Shown one piece after another: positions 30,788 to 36,403 of a stretch of DNA of 36,403 nucleotides. The stretch comes from an uncultured Flavobacterium sp. (GTDB lineage: Bacteria > Bacteroidota > Bacteroidia > Flavobacteriales > Flavobacteriaceae). The position numbers were made by a program, and so were the translations under genes. The first letter of the stretch is position 1, and every line of letters begins with the position of its first letter. The DNA is taken from the NCBI RefSeq assembly GCF_946220915.1, contig NZ_CAMIHH010000021.1, positions 1-36,403 on the forward strand. Direction: 5' to 3'. Below the pieces are notes generated by a model, which saw only the letters and a program-made list of their open reading frames with translations, had not been told where the DNA came from and did not search any database.

Positions 30788-31240
30788 ATGAGCAGGATCA
30801 GGATTACCAAGCAATTCACTTTCGAAACCGGCCACGCCCTTTACGGTTACGACGGCAAATGCAAAAACGTACACGGCCACAGCTATAAGCTTTCGGTAAC
30901 CGTTATAGGAACGCCTATTACCGATACTGATAATGTAAAATTCGGCATGGTCATCGATTTTGGCGATCTTAAAAAAATAGTTAAGCAGGAGATTGTTGAC
31001 GTTTTTGACCACGCTACCGTGTTTAATAAGAACACACCCCATTTGGAACTTGCCCACGAACTAAAAAACCGCGGACATCACGTAATCCTTGTAGATTACC
31101 AGCCCACCAGCGAAAACATGGTTATCGACTTTGCCGCTAAGATCAAAAAGCACCTTCCTTCCTCCATCAGCCTCCATTCCTTAAGGCTGCAGGAGACCGA
31201 GACTTCGTATGCCGAATGGTACCAGTCTGACAACGTATAG
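30788..31240 (+). CDS. 6-pyruvoyl-tetrahydropterin synthase / QueD family protein
   Basis: The start at 30788 gives 150 aa. PTPS/QueD enzymes act on dihydroneopterin triphosphate; QueD makes carboxy-tetrahydropterin for queuosine synthesis. Zinc ligands are His16 (FETGHALYG) and His29/His31 (VHGHSYKL), and Cys25 (GKCKN) is the likely catalytic Cys. The later MVIDFGDLKK, VFDHATVFN (catalytic Asp-His) and LQETETSYAEWY segments, with the family's Glu, are all present. Length is a little above a typical QueD. No queC, queE or folE neighbours are visible, so the pathway is inferred. It ends 25 nt from the convergent TolC-type gene, with no terminator seen. Confidence 0.9.
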   Translation: MSRIRITKQFTFETGHALYGYDGKCKNVHGHSYKLSVTVIGTPITDTDNVKFGMVIDFGDLKKIVKQEIVDVFDHATVFNKNTPHLELAHELKNRGHHVILVDYQPTSENMVIDFAAKIKKHLPSSISLHSLRLQETETSYAEWYQSDNV

Positions 31241-31265
31241 AGGCAAGCCAGTGACGGATTGGAAA

Positions 31266-32663
31266 TTAATCCGGGTTTGCCAGTGTCCTGTAAAGCTGGG
31301 CATTTGAAATGTAAAACTGGTTTTCAATGCCTATCTGAGATAGCCGTGCGTTGACGAGATTGTTTTCTCGCGAGTTGATAAGGAACATCGAGCTTTCTCC
31401 AAAAGAAAAAAGCTTCTCTTCAGAATCAAGCATTATAGTGTAATCTTTAACCAAACCATCTATAACGCCTTTTTGCCGTTTTAAAGATTCTATTTCGGTT
31501 CGCTGTGCCTTTATCTTGTTTTTAAGCTCCAGCCGTTGCTGTACCAGTCCATACTGTGCATCCTGTATCTTGATCTTGGCAAGCTTGAGGCCTCCACGCT
31601 CTTTCCTGAGAAATACAGGTATACTGAAGTTCAGATTGAACTTATAATCATCCGCATTGAAAGTATCAAAATAAACAGGTTCGGAAATATAATTATAGCC
31701 TACGTTTATCTTGGGAAGCAACATATTCGCTTTCAAACGCCTGTTTATTTCAAGTATGGACAGTTTAGTTTGCAGCGACTGTATCTTAGGGTGGGCATCC
31801 AGGCTATCCGCATTTCCTGCCAGGCCCCCGGTATTCAGCGTTTGCTGTAATGTAGTTATAAGATCTTCTTCTGGCTTCAGGGCATCTCCCATTTCAACCG
31901 GCACATCATCTATCCACAAATAATTTGAAAGGTTCAGCCTGGCCTTTGCCAGCTTCAGGTTGGCATTCTCAAGGTTCAGCTCACGGTTTTTTACGGTAAT
32001 CCCGGCTTCAACACTGTCTATCGCCGGGGAGTCGCCAAGTTCGATAAGTTGTTTTACGCCCCGAAAACGAGTGCTGGCATACCCAAGGTAACTGTCGTAA
32101 AGTTCCGCCTCATTATGGCTCCGTTTCCAGTCAAAATAGGCTTCGCTGGCCTGGTACAATACTTCGACGGCCCTTAATTTCCGCTCAGCATCACTTAACT
32201 GGACCTGTAGCCTGCCTTCCCTTACATCAGCCATGCGCTGGTTGATGAACAGCCCCTGCCCCAGCGGCACGCTTATCCCAAGCGAAGTAAGCCCCTCCTC
32301 GGGTGTGCGGTTTTGCGGGTTGAAGTACTGGCCCGACGTGTCATCGAAACCGGCCTTGATTTCTATGCCGTACCATGTGGGTATCTTAAAGCTGCTATTG
32401 AGCAGTGAATAATATTCCGTCCCCCTGAATTCCTTTTTATCATAGTCTACCTCTATCTTCGGGTCAAAACCACCCCTTGCCGCCATGAGCGCCGCCTGTG
32501 CCTCGCTTATTTCCAGATTGGCCTGCTTTACCAGCGGATGGTACTTCTTCACATAGCCCAAAAATTCGCCGTAGCTCAGTTCTCCCGCAATAAAATCCTG
32601 GCCATACGTATTGGGCAAGCTAAACAAGAGGAACAGAATGTATGTTTTTACTCTTTTTGCCAT
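31266..32663 (-). CDS. TolC family outer-membrane channel protein
   Basis: The start at 32663 gives 465 aa beginning MAKRVKTYILFLLFSLPNTYGQ, a signal peptide; the longer frame adds 22 residues over the stop of the upstream gene. The rest is helical with the TolC repeat pattern: YVKKYHPLVKQANLEISEAQAALMAARGGFDP and, in the second half, HPKIQSLQTKLSILEINRRLKANMLLPKINVGYNY. It is predicted to form the trimeric outer-membrane exit duct for the ABC exporter and adaptor encoded just upstream. The 1-nt spacing to the adaptor gene shows one operon. Substrate unknown. Confidence 0.9.
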   Translation of the reverse strand: MAKRVKTYILFLLFSLPNTYGQDFIAGELSYGEFLGYVKKYHPLVKQANLEISEAQAALMAARGGFDPKIEVDYDKKEFRGTEYYSLLNSSFKIPTWYGIEIKAGFDDTSGQYFNPQNRTPEEGLTSLGISVPLGQGLFINQRMADVREGRLQVQLSDAERKLRAVEVLYQASEAYFDWKRSHNEAELYDSYLGYASTRFRGVKQLIELGDSPAIDSVEAGITVKNRELNLENANLKLAKARLNLSNYLWIDDVPVEMGDALKPEEDLITTLQQTLNTGGLAGNADSLDAHPKIQSLQTKLSILEINRRLKANMLLPKINVGYNYISEPVYFDTFNADDYKFNLNFSIPVFLRKERGGLKLAKIKIQDAQYGLVQQRLELKNKIKAQRTEIESLKRQKGVIDGLVKDYTIMLDSEEKLFSFGESSMFLINSRENNLVNARLSQIGIENQFYISNAQLYRTLANPD

Positions 32664-32664
32664 A

Positions 32665-34023
32665 TCATTTTTTTTCCTTACTGTCAGCATCTTTACCTTC
32701 TGGTTTATAATAATTGGGCGGGAACCCATTCAGGTTACGCCATATTTCATACCATACCGGCACGGTTTCAAGCAGGGCTATGCTTTGGGCTCCTGCGCCT
32801 ATGCTAAGCTCCTTTGGCCATTTTTCTTCATCCTTGTCGGGAGCAACCAGCACCCTGTATTTCCCATTAGGGCTAATGAAGTTTTCAACGGCTACTACCT
32901 TGCCGCCAAAGGTTCCGTATGACAGCCCGGGCCATCCGGAAAATACTATCCTTGGCCATCCGTCAAACCATACTCTTATTTTTGCTCCCCTGTGCACAAG
33001 CGGAAGGTCTATGGGGTCTACATAGGTTTCCACTGCAATGTCATAACCTGCCGGCATGATGCTCACTATGGCAGTCCCCTCCTTTATCGTTTCCCCTATA
33101 CCGGCCAGCAATGCCCGGTTTACATAGCCATCCTGCGGGGCGGTAATGTAATATAAGCCATTGCGCACACTGTAGTTTATATACTGGTTATGCAGCTTGT
33201 TTACCTGGGCTTCGGTGTCATACTGCGTGCTTAGCGCCGTAAACTTATCGCTTTGGGACTTCGATATCTTTTCAGAATATTCTGCCGTAATGCGATTGAT
33301 TTCCACCCTTGCGTTTATCAGTTCATTTTTGCTGCTCAGCAGCTTGTTTTCCTGGGTAATGATGTAGGCCTCCGCCTCCTGCAGCTTCAGCCTTTTCTGC
33401 TCTACATCCGTCATTGGCTTAAGGCCTTCCTTATTAAGTGCGGTAGACCGGTCAAATTGCGTTTTGGCAATCCTCAACTGGGTCTTTACCGCCTCAAGGT
33501 CCATGCTGTCACTTTTTATCTTCAGCTGTGCCTGCTTTATTTTGTTCTGGGCCTGCTGGAGCTTCAGCTGCCTTTCCGTCCCAAGCGATTGCGCCTGCAC
33601 TTCAAGTGAACTTACTTTATCACCATACGACTCCAGCGCCATTTTTTTGGCATCTACCTGCTGTTTGGTATTATCTACCAGGTTCGGGTCAAAATAGTCT
33701 TCCTTTATTTCAGAGATGAACAGGATGGTATCTCCTTTTTTTACATAGTCACCTTCCTGTACAAACCATTTTTCTATTCTGCCGGCAATGGCATTTTGTA
33801 CTGTTTGGGGCCTTTGATCGGGCTTAAGTGTAGTTACCGCTCCCTTGCCGGAAATATTTTGTGTCCATGGCAGGAACAGGCCACCAAAAATGATAATCAG
33901 GAAAATGATAATGATCCTGTTGAGCCACTTATATTGCGGGCGCTTTGCCACATTAGTAATGGAAGCATACTCGCACGGCGTTATCAGCACATTCTTTTCT
34001 TTATCTTTAGATATGTTCAGCAT
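32665..34023 (-). CDS. HlyD family membrane fusion (adaptor) protein
   Basis: This 452-aa protein has a short cytosolic N-terminus, one membrane helix (about 34-53, IIIIFLIIIFGGLFLPW) and a lipoyl-like half (GRIEKWFVQEGDYVKKGDTI, about 80-99). Long coiled coils follow (about 115-270). The second lipoyl half (APQDGYVNRALLAGIGETIKEGT) and a beta-barrel domain (IAVETYVDPIDLPLVHRGAKIRVWFDGW) complete the fold. This is the periplasmic adaptor of a type I-like exporter. It is 4 nt after the ABC gene and 1 nt before the TolC-type gene. Confidence 0.93.
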   Translation of the reverse strand: MLNISKDKEKNVLITPCEYASITNVAKRPQYKWLNRIIIIFLIIIFGGLFLPWTQNISGKGAVTTLKPDQRPQTVQNAIAGRIEKWFVQEGDYVKKGDTILFISEIKEDYFDPNLVDNTKQQVDAKKMALESYGDKVSSLEVQAQSLGTERQLKLQQAQNKIKQAQLKIKSDSMDLEAVKTQLRIAKTQFDRSTALNKEGLKPMTDVEQKRLKLQEAEAYIITQENKLLSSKNELINARVEINRITAEYSEKISKSQSDKFTALSTQYDTEAQVNKLHNQYINYSVRNGLYYITAPQDGYVNRALLAGIGETIKEGTAIVSIMPAGYDIAVETYVDPIDLPLVHRGAKIRVWFDGWPRIVFSGWPGLSYGTFGGKVVAVENFISPNGKYRVLVAPDKDEEKWPKELSIGAGAQSIALLETVPVWYEIWRNLNGFPPNYYKPEGKDADSKEKK

Positions 34024-34027
34024 GGCC

Positions 34028-35683
34028 TTATAGCTTTATGTCGTTAATAATTTTACCTTCACTTACCATTATCTGGCGGGTGCATCTGGTTTTCCACAAC
34101 GGGTTTTTAGAAGCTACAACGAGTGTCCAGCCATTCTCCTCCGAAAGCAGGAAATCGATGATCTGCCCTGTTGTTGCTTCATCCACCTTATCTACCGGCT
34201 CTTCCAGGAAAAGGATATTTGGCCGGTTTACAATGCTCCGTGCTAAAAGTATCTTTTGTATGTCGGAAGCAGAAAGTTCGCTCCCTCCGGGATGGACATG
34301 TGTTTCCAACCCGTTGGGAAAGGTTTTTACGAATGGGGTAAGGCACACATTGTCCAGTGCCCACTTCAGGTCTTGATTGTCAATATCCTTGCTGCCAAAA
34401 AGAATGTTATCCCTTATAGTGCCGTCAAAAAGCGTGTCGCCCTGCAACAACGTTCCCACCTGCGCCCTGTAGCTATCTTCTTCAAGCCTGTTCATGTAGT
34501 TATCGGTCACATACATGGCTCCGCTTTCGGGTTCCAGCAGGCCGGAAAGGATGCGAAGCAGCGTGCTTTTCCCGGCACCGTTGCTTCCGGTAACCAGTAT
34601 TTTTTCACCGTGCGAGATTTTCAGGTTGATATTTTTGAGCGACCTTTTGTCAGAATCAGGATAGTTATAGGCAATGGCTTCAGTCTCTATAGTCACGCCG
34701 TTTTCCTTAATGTCAGATGTCTTAGGGATGCAGTCGGTTTCCATATCGGTAACCTGTCCTATCTTCTCTACCGATGTAAGCACGTCATAAAAGGACTCCA
34801 GTCCGAAAATTATTTTCTCCACCGAATTGATGAGCAATACGATGATGATTTCCGAAGCAACAAACTGCCCAATGTTCATTTGGTCATTTATCACCAGGAA
34901 ACCGCCTATAGAGAGGAGCGCCGCAGTAACAACTACTTTAAAAATGATAAGCTGTATATACTGCTTCTTCATTACCTCAAAGTGCTGTTCGCGGTAAGTA
35001 ACATAATCGTTAACATACTTATCATTCCTGTTGAGGGCATATTCAAACTCCCTCTTTTTGCGGAAACTTTCGCGGTTACGGGCAATTTCCTGCAACCAGG
35101 CGGCAACCTTGTATTTGTACTTCGACTCTTTCAGGCTTGTTTCAACCCCATCATTGTAAGAATACCTGAAAATAATATACAGTATTACTATGAATAGAAG
35201 CCCGATGATGATAAAAAACGAATGGTATAGCACAAGGAGTATGACACCAAAGCCTACCTGCAAAAACGCAGTGGAAAAGTCGAGCAGCAACTTGGCCGTC
35301 CCTTTCTGGACCATAAGGGTATCAAAGAATCTATTGGCTTTCTCCGGTGCATATTTAGAGTACATCTCTTTGAATTTGATGAGGGGCATGCGATAGGCAA
35401 ATTCGAAGGAGGAACGCACGAATATGCGCTGCTGGAGGTTTTCTACGATTCGCAGCTGCATGATGTTCAACACTCCGGAAAAACCTACGCCAAGCGTTAC
35501 CACAATTACCAGTACAATCCACGATACGCTGAGCTGGCCGCTCTGGATAAAATTGATAATGGCCTGTATGCCCAGTGGCAATGAAAGATTAACCAGCCCT
35601 GCAAAAGCTGCGTAAAAAATGATTTGGTAAACGTCGCGTTTATCGAGTTTGAGTAAATTATAAAAACGTTTGATCGGGGTCAT
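34028..35683 (-). CDS. ABC exporter, membrane plus ATPase domains (degenerate motifs)
   Basis: This 551-aa half-transporter has a membrane domain (about 1-320, five or six helices) and a nucleotide-binding domain. Walker A is intact (GSNGAGKST, Lys372). The other motifs are altered: the signature is LSASD (about 469) instead of LSGGQ, Walker B is ILFLEEP with Glu-Glu, and the switch His region reads VVASKNP without His. There is no N-terminal C39 peptidase domain, so double-Gly leader cleavage is not provided by this protein. With HlyD and TolC genes next to it, it should form a type I-like tripartite system. Whether ATP hydrolysis is efficient is uncertain. Confidence 0.9.
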   Translation of the reverse strand: MTPIKRFYNLLKLDKRDVYQIIFYAAFAGLVNLSLPLGIQAIINFIQSGQLSVSWIVLVIVVTLGVGFSGVLNIMQLRIVENLQQRIFVRSSFEFAYRMPLIKFKEMYSKYAPEKANRFFDTLMVQKGTAKLLLDFSTAFLQVGFGVILLVLYHSFFIIIGLLFIVILYIIFRYSYNDGVETSLKESKYKYKVAAWLQEIARNRESFRKKREFEYALNRNDKYVNDYVTYREQHFEVMKKQYIQLIIFKVVVTAALLSIGGFLVINDQMNIGQFVASEIIIVLLINSVEKIIFGLESFYDVLTSVEKIGQVTDMETDCIPKTSDIKENGVTIETEAIAYNYPDSDKRSLKNINLKISHGEKILVTGSNGAGKSTLLRILSGLLEPESGAMYVTDNYMNRLEEDSYRAQVGTLLQGDTLFDGTIRDNILFGSKDIDNQDLKWALDNVCLTPFVKTFPNGLETHVHPGGSELSASDIQKILLARSIVNRPNILFLEEPVDKVDEATTGQIIDFLLSEENGWTLVVASKNPLWKTRCTRQIMVSEGKIINDIKL

Positions 35684-35766
35684 AAATAATCATTAACAGA
35701 TGAATGGAAAGAAAGGTAACAATGCTTCTTGGCATTGAAAACTCAATGCCAATGCCTAAATTCCGA

Positions 35767-36168
35767 TTATTTGCGAGCGCGTTCGGGAGGCGGCAGGTGA
35801 ATCTTATCCTGGAATTTACATTGCAATGGCACATCTCCCGTACAGCCTTTCATTTGAAAAATGGTCAGGCCAAACATTTTCCCATCACAAAGCGGATTCG
35901 GGATAAGACAGTCCAATAACGGAGCACCTTTACTTTTATTGCCGGATTTGGCATTTGCTTCGGAATCTTCTATTTCTTCGGGACATCCATCACCGTTAAA
36001 AAATATTTTAAGGAGGTTGCCCGATATTTGCGAAGCGTGAAAAACCGGGTTTGCGGAAATAAGGCGGTTAAGGGTACTTGAAATATTGATACTGCTCATA
36101 AAAAAATAGCCTATCATTAATACTCGAAGGTATTTAGAAGTTCTACTATTTTTAATTGAATTCATCAT
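35767..36168 (-). CDS. Small Cys-containing protein with an N-terminal hydrophobic segment, upstream of the exporter
   Basis: I do not recognise this 133-aa protein. It starts MMNSIKNSRTSKYLRVLMIGYFFMSSINISS: a basic region then a hydrophobic helix (about 13-29), like a signal peptide or anchor. The rest has five cysteines (GDGCPEE, LDCLIPNPLCDGK, GCTGDVPLQCKF) and a basic, Pro-rich end (HLPPPERARK). The start may be the second Met (36165). An upstream TTG at 36207 was rejected because it lies in the promoter. It is the first gene of the leftward unit, 83 nt before the ABC gene. It may be the exported substrate or a small accessory factor, an inference from position only. Confidence 0.65.
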   Translation of the reverse strand: MMNSIKNSRTSKYLRVLMIGYFFMSSINISSTLNRLISANPVFHASQISGNLLKIFFNGDGCPEEIEDSEANAKSGNKSKGAPLLDCLIPNPLCDGKMFGLTIFQMKGCTGDVPLQCKFQDKIHLPPPERARK

Positions 36169-36194
36169 TGCTTTCCGTTTGTCAAAAGCTATAC

Positions 36195-36225
36195 CAAAAA
36201 TATACAATTATCAGTAAAATCTCAA
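36195..36225 (-). promoter_or_regulatory. Promoter TTG-N20-TATTTTTG for the Cys-protein/exporter unit
   Basis: On the minus strand TTG (36223-36225) and a perfect -7 TATTTTTG (36195-36202) are 20 nt apart. The -7 box lies 26 nt before the ATG at 36168. Confidence 0.75.
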
Positions 36226-36353
36226 TTAAGCTTACAAAAACACCCAAGATTAGCGAATATAATCTCCAAAATTAAAAATTATAATCCCAATGATACAATA
36301 CCCTGACAAAAATGCAATTTAAGCCCAACAATGTCATGATGATATACTATAAA

Positions 36354-36378
36354 AAACGGCTCCCGATGGGAGCCGTTT
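36354..36378 (-). terminator. Terminator for a leftward gene beyond the right edge
   Basis: An 11-bp perfect stem AAACGGCTCCC / GGGAGCCGTTT with a 3-nt loop is followed, on the minus strand, by a T-run (TTTTTT). The plus strand has only TTT then CC, so it works mainly leftward. The 130 bases between it and the promoter at 36225 show nothing gene-like. Confidence 0.8.
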
Positions 36379-36403
36379 CCTGTTGGTAACTGGTTTGTTA
36401 AGC

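Noticed and set aside
34256..35197. A 313-codon open frame on the plus strand across the ABC gene
   Set aside because: Antisense to the ABC transporter membrane and ATPase domains; composition is that of a reverse-frame shadow.
34028..36168. A classical bacteriocin exporter with double-Gly leader processing
   Set aside because: The ABC protein lacks an N-terminal C39 peptidase domain and no clear double-Gly leader is visible in the small Cys-containing protein.
36180..36207. TTG at 36207 as start of the Cys-containing protein
   Set aside because: It overlaps the perfect -7 promoter element, so it would not be in the transcript.

Overview
The window looks like a chromosome segment of a member of the Bacteroidota, most likely a Flavobacteriaceae species. 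The evidence is: many starts preceded by the Bacteroidota promoter form TTG-N17-23-TAnnTTTG with no clear Shine-Dalgarno; a type IX secretion (T9SS) sorting tail on an FG-GAP protein; outer-membrane barrels ending in an aromatic residue; and short degenerate palindromic repeats between genes. No phage, insertion sequence, CRISPR array or rRNA was seen. No gene-free stretch exceeds about 300 bases.

Layout, left to right. (a) 1-3600: the tail of a barrel-like protein, then a leftward set of HupE/UreJ-type membrane protein, dCMP/cytidine deaminase and S41 C-terminal processing protease, and a rightward TerB-like gene with a strong terminator. (b) 3600-8460: fructose-1,6-bisphosphatase, a GNAT acetyltransferase, aspartate kinase, a YdeI/DUF1905 protein and an unrecognised 343-aa protein with a faint SUKH-like C-terminus. 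(c) 8590-14800: a 1138-aa outer-membrane protein, a small exported protein and a seven-repeat FG-GAP protein with a T9SS sorting domain. (d) 14800-18270: three SRPBCC/AHSA1 proteins, two of them a tandem duplication in an ArsR operon with a visible double operator, and a 421-aa unknown. (e) 18337-28901: a complete K+-uptake (Kdp) locus. (f) 28930-31240: tRNA-Ala(GGC), a crotonase-family enzyme, a 2OG-Fe(II) oxygenase and a QueD/PTPS enzyme. (g) 31266-36168: a leftward set of a Cys-containing small protein, a degenerate ABC exporter, an HlyD-type adaptor and a TolC-type channel.

The most interesting unit is the kdp locus. It has a sigma-54 (NtrC-type) response regulator instead of an OmpR-type KdpE. 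After a terminator come a 93-aa helical protein, two consecutive tiny KdpF-like membrane peptides (29 and 25 aa), kdpA, kdpB, kdpC, an outer-membrane porin, a kinase-less KdpD (KdpD domain plus Usp domain only) and a separate HAMP/PAS histidine kinase. The genes from kdpA to the kinase are spaced by 1-11 nt, so pump, outer-membrane entry route, sensor platform and kinase are probably co-transcribed. A 27-bp inverted repeat upstream is a candidate control site.

At least three families of intergenic palindromic repeats recur. One copy appears to supply the last codons and stop codon of the aspartate kinase gene.
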